Shown piece after piece: positions 1-9,124 of a stretch of 64,000 nt of DNA. The stretch covers positions 42,867 through 106,866 of the forward strand of contig JAOARW010000099.1 in the NCBI GenBank assembly GCA_025210475.1, given 5' to 3'. The DNA is from Carboxylicivirga sp. (lineage in GTDB: Bacteria; Bacteroidota; Bacteroidia; Bacteroidales; Marinilabiliaceae). The position numbers were made by a program, and so were the translations under genes. The notes below the pieces were generated by a model. That model searched no databases, was not told the DNA's origin, and was given only the letters and a program-made list of their open reading frames with translations. Each line of letters opens with the position of its first letter. Positions within the stretch are counted from its first letter, which is position 1.

Positions 1-1298
1 TCAGCATCTTCAATGCCAATGCCAGTATCTTTTACAAAAAACTCAAGAAATGTGTGATCATCTTCAGTTTTACGTGTATATCCAAAGCGCACGCTTCCTT
101 CGGAAGTAAATTTTAGCGCATTACCTAATAGATTACTTAATATCTGGGTGAGTTTTGTTTTATCGGAATAGATAAGGGCTTCTTTATCGATTAGTGTTTT
201 TTCTATTTCCAGATTAACATTTTTAAGTTTCTTATTATTGTTGAAAACAGTCCAAAGCTCATCGAGAACAGAATTCAATTCAATTTTCTCAAGATTAAGG
301 GTTTCCTGTTTGGTTTCAATTGCAGAAATAGTAAGAATATCATTTACAATTGATAATAGTTGGTGAGAATTGGTTTGAATAATATTCAGATATAACTCTT
401 TCTTTTCTAAAGAAAGTGAGGTGTTATTCAATAAATCAGAAAAACCGACAATGGCATTCATCGGCGTTCTGATTTCGTGCGACATATTTTGCAGAAACAC
501 TGATTTTAAACGGTCGCTTTCTTCTGCTTTTTCTTTAGCTTTGATTAATTCATCCTGATTCGCTTTTAATGCAATTAACGCCTTGTCGCGCTCTTGTTCG
601 TTCAATTGAATAGCATCAAGCATTTGGTTGAATGTTTTATTTAATTGGGCAATTTCATTTTTACCTTCCACTGATAAGCGCAAGCTGTAATCTTTTTCAT
701 CTGTGACTTTGCCCATCATTTTATTTAGGTTGTTAATTGGTCGCACAATTGGTTTTTGTCCAAAATGAGCCAATACGAATGCCATAATCCCCATAATGAA
801 GGATAGCAAACACGCAATTAGAAGATAGCGCTTCTGAAAATGCAGAATGTTGTTTTCTGCCCTGATATAAATTCCACCATAGTACTGGTTCAGATAATTT
901 ATAGGTTTATAAATTTCAATGTATTTGTTATCGATGATAACCTCTTTCTCTTTTAACTCTGTCGATATGTTGTTGACCTTTTCCTTACCAAAATCAATAG
1001 AGGTAAATAAACTATTATCAGGTAAAAAAACCTGGCAATTCAATACTTTTGATTTTGATTGTAGTTTTTCAAGCACCTCTTTTCCTTTAGCGGGCGATTC
1101 AAATTCCATTGGCATTACCAGATAGTTGGAAATTAGCTGAACATCTTCAACCAAGGTTTCCACTACATTGGTTCTGTAATAATTAACATTAAATAAGTAG
1201 CCAATATACAAACCGATCGATGTTGTAATAACACTAATGATTAGCGTAATTACAATAATCTTGGTTCGCATCTTTATATTTTGAAATAATTGTTTCAT
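1..1298 (-). CDS. Sensor histidine kinase, CHASE8-like/HAMP (partial)
   Basis: The C-terminus lies beyond the left edge; 432 residues are visible from the ATG at 1298. In order: TM1 (about 12-36), an extracytoplasmic region (37-155) resembling the CHASE8 sensor of YfiN-type proteins, TM2 (158-178), HAMP (182-235), a short coiled coil, HisKA with phospho-acceptor His274 in SHEIRTPMN, and the start of HATPase_c with the N box around Asn393 and the G1 box DTGIGIE near the edge. It should autophosphorylate at the inner membrane; whether receiver domains follow (hybrid kinase) cannot be seen. It lies 56 bp behind the YfiR-like gene and is probably co-transcribed with it and the TonB receptor, so its input is likely the periplasmic YfiR-like protein. 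The domain calls are firm; the CHASE8 label is by resemblance. Confidence 0.92.
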   Translation of the reverse strand, partial: MKQLFQNIKMRTKIIVITLIISVITTSIGLYIGYLFNVNYYRTNVVETLVEDVQLISNYLVMPMEFESPAKGKEVLEKLQSKSKVLNCQVFLPDNSLFTSIDFGKEKVNNISTELKEKEVIIDNKYIEIYKPINYLNQYYGGIYIRAENNILHFQKRYLLIACLLSFIMGIMAFVLAHFGQKPIVRPINNLNKMMGKVTDEKDYSLRLSVEGKNEIAQLNKTFNQMLDAIQLNEQERDKALIALKANQDELIKAKEKAEESDRLKSVFLQNMSHEIRTPMNAIVGFSDLLNNTSLSLEKKELYLNIIQTNSHQLLSIVNDILTISAIETKQETLNLEKIELNSVLDELWTVFNNNKKLKNVNLEIEKTLIDKEALIYSDKTKLTQILSNLLGNALKFTSEGSVRFGYTRKTEDDHTFLEFFVKDTGIGIEDA

Positions 1299-1354
1299 AT
1301 TAATCAATTATTTGATGTACTTATTGAACTTTCTTCACTCAAAACTATTGCTTC

Positions 1355-1867
1355 CTAATACCTAACTACTTCGCCATAACTCATTAAATATATATCTGTA
1401 TCTAATCCGGATTTTTTTATTCTTCGTGGATTTACCTTAAACCCAATGGTTTGATCATCAGCGATAAAAAATATAAAATGGCCACCAAATTCGGTGCATC
1501 TTTTAGTTTCGCCTACCACCAAAATATTTTTTTGACTTGTTAGTTCGATAATTGTCTTCAGGTGCTTATCTTCTGATGAGGAGATAAACAATAGATGAGT
1601 TTCTGCTAATTCATTTAAAGTATTGGCATAGTTAATGGTTATCTTTTTATTGTGAATGGAGTAATTGTTAGCTAAATTCTCCAGTTCCCCTTTAAAGGGA
1701 TTTTTACCCAAAACAGTAATCCGAAAAGTATCTATTTTGTCATTGTTTTCCCATTGGGTGAAACGTGCAAATTTTTCTAGATAGGCCGCTTTAATTGCAT
1801 ATTCGTTCTCCTGTCCCCATAGAGGATTAAACAGAAACATGAAAAAAAGCAGTGTTAAAATCCTCAT
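1355..1867 (-). CDS. YfiR-like periplasmic protein (DUF4154)
   Basis: This 170-residue protein has a signal peptide (residues 1-18, ending LWGQ) and the YfiR/DUF4154 pattern: YAIKAAYLEKFARFTQW near the start, an ITVLGKNPF strand, LLFIS, and the terminal VNPRRIKKSGLD helix. In Pseudomonas, YfiR is a periplasmic inhibitor of the diguanylate cyclase YfiN. Here the downstream partner is a histidine kinase with a similar sensor half. Its ATG overlaps the stop of the TonB receptor by 4 bp, a sign of translational coupling. The inferred role is relaying receptor or envelope state to the kinase. Confidence 0.88.
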   Translation of the reverse strand: MRILTLLFFMFLFNPLWGQENEYAIKAAYLEKFARFTQWENNDKIDTFRITVLGKNPFKGELENLANNYSIHNKKITINYANTLNELAETHLLFISSSEDKHLKTIIELTSQKNILVVGETKRCTEFGGHFIFFIADDQTIGFKVNPRRIKKSGLDTDIYLMSYGEVVRY

Positions 1868-4206
1868 TTCGTTAATTTAATTTGTAAAGTCAGATAAACA
1901 GTTCTACCTGGTTGTTCATGAACTGTTGAATACAACCCTTTTCCATCAGCAGAACGAATGCCCGGATCCAGGTATTTTTTGTTGAAAACATTATCTACTC
2001 TTATGTTGAAGCTTAGTAAATTCTTATAAAGCCGATTTGATGTAAGTGATAAATTGGTTACAAAATACGATGGAAGTTCTCCAAGAGGATTTGAACTGAT
2101 GAGCTCTCGTTTTCCAACCCAGTTTTCAATAATATCAATCGAAAACATCTGTTTTATATGAAAATGAATACCAGCATTGGCTTTGAACGAAGCTATGTTT
2201 GGAATCGAGTAGGTTTGGCCTAAATCTGTTTGTTCTGCATGCTGGTAACTGAAATTGGCAAAACCATTTGCATTCTTGGAGAAATCCATTTTTGCCCATA
2301 TTTCTGCTCCATAAATATAGGCACTTCCTTTATTTTGATTTTGTGTAAGACCATTTCCAATGGGCACTGATGCAACGATTAAATCGCTTAATCGATTGTA
2401 AAATGTATTGGCTTGAATAAATACATCTTCGAATTGATAGCTGGCATTAAACTCATAGGTGCTGATTTGTTCGGGTTTTAAGTCTTCATTATTAATACGA
2501 ACACCGGCAAAACCACTGTACATTTCAAAGTTGGTAGGCGCCCGATAGGCTCTGCCATACAATGCTTTTAAAACCAGATTATTGTTGGGTTTGTTAACAA
2601 TGCCAAGTCGTGGATTAACAGTTTCGCCATAAACATTATTATAATCGAAGCGAACACCAAGCGTAAATGATGTGTTTTTCAACCAGTCAGTTGTTGCAAC
2701 GTATTCTGAGTAGAAGGCGAAGTTATGTTGTATTGTATGCTCCCGGGATATAAACTTCGAACTTAGCTGATTAACCATTAAATTGTCAATTGTTGCTAAA
2801 ATTGTATCGTTGGTGGTTCCCCGATATCCCTTTTCCAAATCAGTATAAGTGTATTGCATGCCTGAAATCAGACTGTTTTTTTCGTTAAAACGAATATCTG
2901 CCTGTATTTCGCTGGCAAATTGATGGGATGCATGTGCCAATCTGTTTTTGCGCACATAAGGTAAATCAGCTGAATATTGCCGATACGAATAGGTGTCTTC
3001 ATCCAAACCTGTTTCCCGATAGTGCGATTTAAAAAGAAGGTTTAGTTTCTCATTAACGCTCCAGTCTTCTTCAACAAAAAAAGTTTCGGTATAAGTATGC
3101 CATAAACTTGGTTTTTGATTGTTAAACTGGTAGGTAATCCAACCCATGTTTCCTTCGTTCAGATTGCCCGGATCTGGTAATCCTAATAACTTAGTTGCAC
3201 TCATTCCAAAAGTTCCGTCTCCACCCGGCAAGTGATAGATATTGGCTCCAATTGTACTTTTTAGCTTTTTACCATGAAAACTAATTCTTCCATTTAGCGA
3301 GTAGGCATCTTCAACATATGCATCGGAATAGGAGGGGTGTCGATTAGTAAATTTAAGTCCATCAGTATTATAAAGCGTTCCGCTAAGTAAAATACTTACA
3401 TCATCTTTTTTGGCATTCAATGCAAAGTTATCATACTTTGTATTAAAGGTTCCAAAGCCTTTTTGATAGGTAAAAGCTTGTTCTTTTGCCGGATCCTTTG
3501 AAATTAAGTTGATGATTCCGCTAAAAGCATTGGCTCCGTAAACGGCCGAAGCAGGACCCCAGATAATTTCAATACGTTCGATGTTATGCAGGCTATAGAT
3601 CGGACCACCCAATTCCCAACTTCCGATTAATTGGTTTTCAACAATGCCATCAATCATTAAAAGGATGCGTTTATTCTCATCGCCATAGCTGCCGCGCATG
3701 GTTCTTATAGTTGGGAAAACACCATGAACCCTTGTCAAATCAAATCCGGGGACATCACGCAATGCGTCATCCAATTCTCTGTATCCTCGCGTTTGAATTT
3801 GATCTTTGGTAATAACCATTATTGTGGCGGGGGCAGTAGCGGCAGATACAATTTTCTTTGAACCGGTTACAACCTTTACCTGTGTTAAGGCTTCCAGCGA
3901 TAAACCAAAATAGTTTTGTTGTATTCTATCGAGCTTTACGTCAATAATGCTATCGTGAACTTTAACAAATTTTAGCTCGAATCCTTCTTTTTGGATTAAT
4001 AATTCAGTTCCGTCTTCGATGTTTCTAATCGAAAATAGTCCATCGCTATTGGTGTTGGTCAATAATTGATTTTCCTTTGATAATATATCGGCATTCTCAA
4101 TTGGAATTCCATTTGTCGTACTTACTTTTCCTGTAATATCAATTTGTCCCACCACGGCGCAAAGTGAAAAAAATAATAAGATCAGAAGTGATATACATTT
4201 TTTCAT
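1864..4206 (-). CDS. TonB-dependent outer-membrane receptor
   Basis: A 780-residue receptor with a signal peptide (1-20), a carboxypeptidase-regulatory-like beta-sandwich (about 22-90), a plug domain (about 110-245, including RILLMIDG and WGPASAVYGANAFSGIINLI) and a C-terminal 22-strand barrel ending in an aromatic-rich strand. It is of the siderophore/cobalamin receptor type and not SusC, since it lacks SusC length and a SusD partner. The ligand cannot be read from sequence, and no B12 riboswitch was seen upstream. It is first in an operon with the YfiR-like protein and the histidine kinase, which suggests a combined uptake and sensing role. The start at 4206 precedes a clear signal peptide (MKKCISLLILLFF). 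Confidence 0.93.
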   Translation of the reverse strand: MKKCISLLILLFFSLCAVVGQIDITGKVSTTNGIPIENADILSKENQLLTNTNSDGLFSIRNIEDGTELLIQKEGFELKFVKVHDSIIDVKLDRIQQNYFGLSLEALTQVKVVTGSKKIVSAATAPATIMVITKDQIQTRGYRELDDALRDVPGFDLTRVHGVFPTIRTMRGSYGDENKRILLMIDGIVENQLIGSWELGGPIYSLHNIERIEIIWGPASAVYGANAFSGIINLISKDPAKEQAFTYQKGFGTFNTKYDNFALNAKKDDVSILLSGTLYNTDGLKFTNRHPSYSDAYVEDAYSLNGRISFHGKKLKSTIGANIYHLPGGDGTFGMSATKLLGLPDPGNLNEGNMGWITYQFNNQKPSLWHTYTETFFVEEDWSVNEKLNLLFKSHYRETGLDEDTYSYRQYSADLPYVRKNRLAHASHQFASEIQADIRFNEKNSLISGMQYTYTDLEKGYRGTTNDTILATIDNLMVNQLSSKFISREHTIQHNFAFYSEYVATTDWLKNTSFTLGVRFDYNNVYGETVNPRLGIVNKPNNNLVLKALYGRAYRAPTNFEMYSGFAGVRINNEDLKPEQISTYEFNASYQFEDVFIQANTFYNRLSDLIVASVPIGNGLTQNQNKGSAYIYGAEIWAKMDFSKNANGFANFSYQHAEQTDLGQTYSIPNIASFKANAGIHFHIKQMFSIDIIENWVGKRELISSNPLGELPSYFVTNLSLTSNRLYKNLLSFNIRVDNVFNKKYLDPGIRSADGKGLYSTVHEQPGRTVYLTLQIKLTK

Positions 4207-4353
4207 AGGCCACTTAAAAATGGTTGATGTGTAGTATTCTATGAGAATACTATCAGTTTCAATATACTGATTTTTGATAAGAAAAAAAATTAAATATCAA
4301 GAGTACAGAGAGGTAATAACCAATGCATGTAAAAAAGGTTGATAGGTTGTTTT

Positions 4354-4402
4354 GTTTATCACATTGGTGTTATTTAGATGGAATAACATCAATGTGATAA
4401 AC
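4354..4402. repeat. Long palindrome upstream of the TonB receptor
   Basis: Two 21-nt arms (4354-4374 and 4382-4402) are inverted copies with a single mismatch, separated by 7 nt. The core is ATCACATTGGTG / CATCAATGTGAT. It lies about 150 bp upstream of the TonB receptor start and 150 bp outside the left attachment repeat. There is no T tract, so it is not a simple terminator. It could be an operator for a dimeric regulator or the relic of a mobile element end. Confidence 0.7.
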
Positions 4403-4547
4403 TTCGATTGTTACTAGTATTAAAGGATGGAAGAAGTCACAATAGAAGCTTGAGATAGTACAAATTATAGAAAAATCAAGGGGTGATATGAAACCGTTTT
4501 ACATAGCTTATTAGCCGGGTGTTTTACCAAATTGAAAAGTGTTAGGG

Positions 4548-4568
4548 ATTACTTGCCGATACAGAAAT
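4548..4568. repeat. Left attachment-like repeat (distal copy of mnmE 3' end)
   Basis: This 21-bp stretch matches 27260-27280 at 20 of 21 positions and lies in the same orientation. The core, ttacttgccgatacagaaat, equals the reverse complement of the final mnmE codons (Phe-Cys-Ile-Gly-Lys-stop) with one base changed. Homology stops sharply on both sides, as expected for a tyrosine-recombinase core site. It is read as the far end of an island inserted in the 3' end of mnmE. Confidence 0.8.
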
Positions 4569-4912
4569 ACTAATGTGCAGTAGGATAGTGTGATATGAAA
4601 AAAAAAAGGGTACAGGTGGGGTATAAATGCTTTTTATCTGTAAGTTATTGTAATTCAATTTGTAAAGTGGGTGAGGTGTGGGGTTGACTCTATGAGTATC
4701 ACCTAATGTAAAAGCTAATATCTATAATTTAGGCCCACGTAATCATTAAAATTATAAGTTTAGCCTGGTTCCATTGATGTATTGTGATTGCGTTACTTGT
4801 CTTAACTCTATGTATTAAATGACTTACCTGTCACGGCAAGGTTATAAGTGATGAAACCTGAAATTATCATTATTAACTGTTAACTGAAATTAAAATGGCC
4901 AATAATGTATAG

Positions 4913-5289
4913 TTGAATTGGTTTGATTGCGATTGGTACTATTGCTCGAATTGCAAAGTGCTGTTTGATGAGAAAAGAAAAGTAGTTGATATTACTTCCG
5001 CTCCTGATGAAATTGTAGAAGTCATCCATAGAATTGATAAACAACAAAGAAAGATAGACTTTACGCTAAGAAACGCAAGAAGGTTTGGAACGCATTTGAT
5101 TGGAAATATGCTTCAACTAACGCCCTTTGCAAAAAACACTCGCTAAGGTGCGGCTGCAAAAGGTGTGCAATGGAAAGTTACAATATATGGTTTAGAAATA
5201 AACGCAACCGCATTGATGCCAGAGAAGCACTTTCTAATGTGAATGATTTGCGGATTTATGAGGTGAATAGTACTGTGAAGAAAGTATAG
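4913..5289 (+). pseudogene. Unrecognised broken ORF pair
   Basis: A 77-codon frame (TTG at 4913, stop 5144-5146) carries a Cys-x2-Cys pair (YYCSNCKVLFDEKRK). It is followed in another frame by an open stretch that reads through CKRC and ends at 5287-5289, with a possible ATG at 5170. The two look like one short Cys-containing protein interrupted by a frameshift. No family was recognised. It lies just inside the left island boundary. Confidence 0.25.
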
Positions 5290-5599
5290 TTTAAACAAAC
5301 CACCATTTAGTGAGACGATTTTCACCTACTGTATCCTACACTATTATTGACAGTTTCATAAATTGGTTTTGTAAAGGTGTTTCTCGCTTTGTGATTTTAA
5401 AAGAACCATATTATGTATAGTGGCTAACTCATTTTCTTTCCCTATCAAAACTTTCGATGCTTTAAACAACAATTTAAAATAATTTATCAATACAGTACTT
5501 GTTGTCACCAAACCCATATTAAAAGAGACTGTATGAATAAAAATGCCACTCTACCAACTGATGATAAAGTGACTATTTTAAAATTGAAAAAAACGATTA
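5290..5599. other. Intergenic, no recognised feature
   Basis: This AT-rich stretch lies downstream of the minus-strand hydrolase gene and the plus-strand debris. No convincing ORF, RNA or terminator stem was seen. Confidence 0.5.
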
Positions 5600-6646
5600 T
5601 TATTTCAGTGTCCTACTGTAAAACTCAGATAATTTTTTCACTGCCTGATTTACGTATTCTTCCTGGTCATAAAGGTCGAAATGTTGAGCATCTTTTATCT
5701 TGAACAATTCTTTGTCTCCTGTAGCTCTATCAACAGCGACTTCGCTGAAATATGCAGACAAAGCTTCTGAGCCAACAATTGCTAAGAATGGTGTTCCTCT
5801 CATTAAATCCATGTGCTCACTTGGATTAAAAAAGTATCTTGTATCTAATGACATGGCTGCACGTAAAGGAGTATAGTTCTTTGCTGCACCACCTCGTTCT
5901 GGATTACGATAATAATCAGCAGCTCTATCCCAAAATTCACCCATTCCAGAACCTTTTGCAGGAATACCATCAACAAGAATTACTTCTCCAGTTTCGTAGT
6001 ATTTTTGGCGGGCATCGCTACCCATTTTTATCTGCTGTTGAAATTGTTCAATTTTATCACCCGTTAACACATCTGCATATTGAGTTGCACCACCTAATCC
6101 GTAATCTATGAAATCAACAAATCCGCTTACTGTAGCAACTGACTTAATACGAGCATCAAAACAAGCAGTTTGAATGCTGTATCCTGCTCCTGAACACAGC
6201 CCTAGTTCTGCAATTTTTGTTTTATCAACTCCTGAAACTGTGCTAACAAATGAAACAGCGTTTTTAATGTCTTCCACTTTCATTGGTGCATTTTCCATGC
6301 CTCTTGGCATTCCACCGCTTTCACCGTAAGTCCTGTGATCAAACGCTAAAGTAACAAAACCTTCTTTTGCTAATTTTGCTGCATAGATACCAGCAGTTTG
6401 TTCTTTTACTCCACTTGCAGGTGTAATAACCACAATGGCACTAAAGTTACCGTCTTCATTGTAATTTGGTGGAACAAATAGGTTTCCTGAAATACGAGTT
6501 CCTTCACTAAGGAAGCTAACTTTGTTAATCCCCGCAACATATTGTGTTGTGTATGTTGCATCATTTTGTTTGTTTGCTTTTTGAGCATTTGCATTGATTG
6601 TGAAAATCATCACAAGAAACAATGCACTGATTTTAATTTTATTCAT
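5600..6646 (-). CDS. Secreted alpha/beta hydrolase (YcjY/dienelactone-hydrolase-like)
   Basis: This 348-residue protein has a signal peptide (1-22, ending NANAQ) and an alpha/beta-hydrolase fold. An oxyanion strand (VVITPASG) comes first, then FDHRTYGESGG, a nucleophile elbow GLCSGAG with Cys151 in the nucleophile position, and a late His in DAQHFDLYDQ. A Cys nucleophile is typical of YcjY and dienelactone-hydrolase relatives. The substrate is unknown. It is last in a minus-strand cluster after an SDR and a GlcG-like protein, with 16 bp to the latter; together they look like a small detoxification or catabolic unit controlled by the divergent LysR gene. Confidence 0.85.
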   Translation of the reverse strand: MNKIKISALFLVMIFTINANAQKANKQNDATYTTQYVAGINKVSFLSEGTRISGNLFVPPNYNEDGNFSAIVVITPASGVKEQTAGIYAAKLAKEGFVTLAFDHRTYGESGGMPRGMENAPMKVEDIKNAVSFVSTVSGVDKTKIAELGLCSGAGYSIQTACFDARIKSVATVSGFVDFIDYGLGGATQYADVLTGDKIEQFQQQIKMGSDARQKYYETGEVILVDGIPAKGSGMGEFWDRAADYYRNPERGGAAKNYTPLRAAMSLDTRYFFNPSEHMDLMRGTPFLAIVGSEALSAYFSEVAVDRATGDKELFKIKDAQHFDLYDQEEYVNQAVKKLSEFYSRTLK

Positions 6647-6662
6647 CTATGTAAATGTTTAA

Positions 6663-7091
6663 TTATAATACTAATTTCGATTTTTCAATAGCGCCTTTTG
6701 CTACTTTTATATCTTGTTCGACTGTCCCACCACTAACACCAATAGCTCCAATAATTACACCTTCCTTATTTTTTAGAAGTTCACCTCCGCCAAAAATTAA
6801 AAAACCCTGATTACTAACTTCGATACCATAAAGATTCTGACCTGGTTGAGATAGTTTACCTAATTCAGCTGTAGACATGTTGCTAAATCGTGATGTTTTT
6901 GCCTTTTTTATCGCAATGTCAATGCTTCCGAGAGGAGCTTCGTCCATTCTGACAAAATTCTTCAAATTACCTCCTGCATCAACTAATGCAATGCACATGA
7001 AACATCCTTCATTTATTGCTACATTAACTGCATTTTTGCATATTTGTGTTGCTTGTTCAAAAGCTAAGTCTTGCTTTAACTGGTACTTCAT
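6663..7091 (-). CDS. GlcG/HbpS-like protein (DUF336)
   Basis: A 142-residue protein with the GlcG/HbpS family pattern: ALVDAGGNLKNFVRMDEAPLG, then AIKKAKTS, LYGIEVSNQGFLIFGGGELL, and GAIGVSGGTVEQD near the end. The length is normal for the family. Members bind haem or accompany oxidoreductases and glycolate genes, though many have no known biochemical role. No signal peptide is visible, so it is probably cytoplasmic. It sits between the SDR (122 bp upstream) and the hydrolase (16 bp downstream) on the same strand. Confidence 0.88.
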   Translation of the reverse strand: MKYQLKQDLAFEQATQICKNAVNVAINEGCFMCIALVDAGGNLKNFVRMDEAPLGSIDIAIKKAKTSRFSNMSTAELGKLSQPGQNLYGIEVSNQGFLIFGGGELLKNKEGVIIGAIGVSGGTVEQDIKVAKGAIEKSKLVL

Positions 7092-7212
7092 ATTTATATG
7101 TTGATTGACATATTGAGCCTCTGCTTTTATAGCTGATTAAGAAAATACACCCATAAGAGCAATTGCACTAAAAAAAATGACTATTTTGATAAAGATTTAA
7201 TCATTAGCATGA

Positions 7213-7944
7213 TTAAGCATCTTGCATAGTATCTGTAATAACAATCTCACGTAAAGAAACTGATTGAGGTAGTTCGTAGGCATACTTTATGGTTTGGGCA
7301 ACATCTTCTGCCGTAATATTAACTGCACCTACTGATTCTTTCCACTCATTGTAACCATCGATAATACTTTGGTTTGTAGTGTGTCCTAAAAGTTCTGTTT
7401 TAACAGCTCCGGGCATTATCGATAACACACGGACATTAAAAGGAGACATTTCTCCACGAGCAACTCTGGTTAATCCTGTTACTCCGAATTTACTTGCACA
7501 ATATGCGGCATGGTTGCCAAATGGCTGAACTCCTGCAATTGAAGAAACATTAATGATGGTTCCACTTTTTCTTTCTTTCATATCGTTCATTACGATTTGC
7601 ATTCCATTCATTACACCCATTACATTAACATCTAACATGGTCTTCCATTCTTTTACATCCTGAGTTGCAATATCGCCTAAAAGCATTACACCAGCATTAT
7701 TGACAATCAAGTCTGTTTTACCATATTTCGCTTCAGCTTCACGAACGGCAGCTTCAAAATCTTTTTTATTGGTAACATCAACTTTTCTACACATTGTGTT
7801 GGGAAGTTTTAAGGTTTCCATTTTTTCAATTCTGCGAGCCAATAAGAGTAATGGATAGCCATCGTTAGCGAATTGTTTTGCCATTTCTAAACCGAAACCT
7901 GAACTTGCCCCGGTAATTACAATTAATTGATTATTAGTTTTCAT
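7213..7944 (-). CDS. Short-chain dehydrogenase/reductase
   Basis: A 243-residue classical SDR. The Rossmann motif TGASSGFG is at residues 11-18, NNAGV follows, and the catalytic Ser (INVSSIAG) and YCASK tetrad are in the expected spacing. It is closest in style to YdfG-like NADP-dependent 3-hydroxy acid/serine dehydrogenases, but the substrate cannot be fixed. Translation starts 121 bp from the divergent LysR gene, with a palindromic T-N11-A site between them, so it is probably the regulated promoter-proximal gene of the cluster. Confidence 0.93.
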   Translation of the reverse strand: MKTNNQLIVITGASSGFGLEMAKQFANDGYPLLLLARRIEKMETLKLPNTMCRKVDVTNKKDFEAAVREAEAKYGKTDLIVNNAGVMLLGDIATQDVKEWKTMLDVNVMGVMNGMQIVMNDMKERKSGTIINVSSIAGVQPFGNHAAYCASKFGVTGLTRVARGEMSPFNVRVLSIMPGAVKTELLGHTTNQSIIDGYNEWKESVGAVNITAEDVAQTIKYAYELPQSVSLREIVITDTMQDA

Positions 7945-8004
7945 GATAATAAGTTTTTAAAAATAACACAGCCATTAACCTCTATTGGTAAGGGCATTGC
8001 AAAA

Positions 8005-8023
8005 ATATGTTGTATGTTCATAT
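8005..8023. promoter_or_regulatory. Candidate LysR operator (T-N11-A)
   Basis: ATATG-N9-CATAT forms a short inverted repeat and satisfies the T-N11-A pattern typical of LysR-type sites. It is centred in the 121-bp gap between the SDR gene and the LysR gene. The assignment rests on position and symmetry only. Confidence 0.45.
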
Positions 8024-8065
8024 CGTCAAAATACTAATTTTGAATGACTATTATAAGAAATAATT

Positions 8066-8943
8066 ATGGATGAAAGATTGCTAAGGTTTTTGTAGTGGTT
8101 TACGAAGAACAAAACCTGTCGAGAGCTGCTGAAAAATGTTTTGTTTCACAACCAAACATATCAAATGGGTTAAAACAGTTAGAAGAAACGATTGGAAAGG
8201 GACTGTTTATGAGACATAAACGAGGTGTGGAAATAAAGGAGGATGCACATTATTTATACCCTATTGCAAAAAGGTTTTGGGGGGAATTAAATGCAATTCC
8301 CGAAATGTTTAAAGAAGGGAACTTTAAACGTAAAATAATTATTGGAATAGCTGATAGTCTTCCGCAGGAATTTAAAAATGATTTTTTCAAGGAAGCGTCA
8401 AAAGTTTTAGGTGATATTGAATGGGATGTTAGACCAATCGGGCGTGATTGTGAAATAAACCTATTAATTAGAGAGTGGAAATTTGAAGAGCATTTGTTTC
8501 TGCCACTTGTAAAAGAGAATTATGTACTTTGCATTCCTGAGAATAATCCATTGACAGAAAAGGATACCATTGAAATAATGGATTTAAGTGGAGAACCTTT
8601 TATCCATTGCCCTCCTTGTGAAGCACATCAACAAAGCCTTACGATTTTAAATAACTCGGGAGAGAAATGGAACACTATTGCAAATTGTCAAAGCAAAAAT
8701 GAGGTACTAACATTGTTAATGTCTGGACTTGGAATTACATTTTTACCAGAATATTTTGTCAGTGGTTGGACTGGATTTAAGATAAAAAATTATAATGGAC
8801 CAAAAAATTTTAGGGAAATCGGTTTGTCTTATGCACGAAAAAGCTTGAAAAATAAAAAGGTTGCAAAATTGATAGATTATTTTTCAAATGAAGAAGTTGA
8901 ATTTTTTAAAAAAGTAGAATATACAGAAAAACGACCAAGGTAA
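8066..8943 (+). CDS. LysR-family regulator with N-terminal frameshift
   Basis: From codon GTG 8095 the frame encodes 282 residues: the HTH (LSRAAEKCFVSQPNISNGLKQLEETIGKGLF) and the substrate-binding domain. The natural LysR N-terminus is present just upstream but one frame off. ATG 8066 reads MDERLLRF and then hits TAG, and adding a single T to the T5 run at 8087-8091 would give an uninterrupted MDERLLRFFVVVYEEQNLS start. So the gene is either broken by a 1-nt deletion, expressed from GTG without helix 1, rescued by slippage, or mis-sequenced. It is divergent from the SDR/GlcG/hydrolase cluster, its likely target. The family call is firm; functionality is not. Confidence 0.85.
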
Positions 8944-9085
8944 CTGCGGCCTTGGCTGAACTGAAAGGGATTGCAAAAACAACTCCCAATCAAGCAATGT
9001 CTATTATATAGCCTTCCCTGCATAATTGCAGCTAGAGTTTGAGTTCAAATGAAAGACATTAAATGAAATTCTAAAGTAGTAGATG

Positions 9086-9119
9086 TTTGTTTTGTAATAT
9101 TAACTTTTTATTACATTTG
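9086..9119 (+). promoter_or_regulatory. Bacteroidota-type promoter for the ECF sigma gene
   Basis: A -7 box TACATTTG (9112-9119) matches TAnnTTTG exactly. TTTG occurs upstream at 9086-9089 and again at 9091-9094, with spacers of 22 and 17 nt that bracket the usual 19-21. The ATG of the sigma gene at 9125 is only 5 nt past the -7 box, so a transcript from here would be leaderless or nearly so. Confidence 0.55.
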
Positions 9120-9124
9120 CCTCA

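Larger units (their letters stand above)
4207..4912. other. Intergenic region holding the palindrome and left att copy
   Basis: There is no convincing ORF in these 700 bases. The recognisable elements are the palindrome (4354-4402) and the left copy of the mnmE-end repeat (4548-4568). A run of A at 4598-4607 and several stretches of AT-rich sequence show no further structure that could be assigned. Confidence 0.6.

Noticed and set aside
5839..6111. Plus-strand ORF opposite the hydrolase
   Set aside because: It is antisense to a well-supported hydrolase, and the composition is that of a shadow frame.
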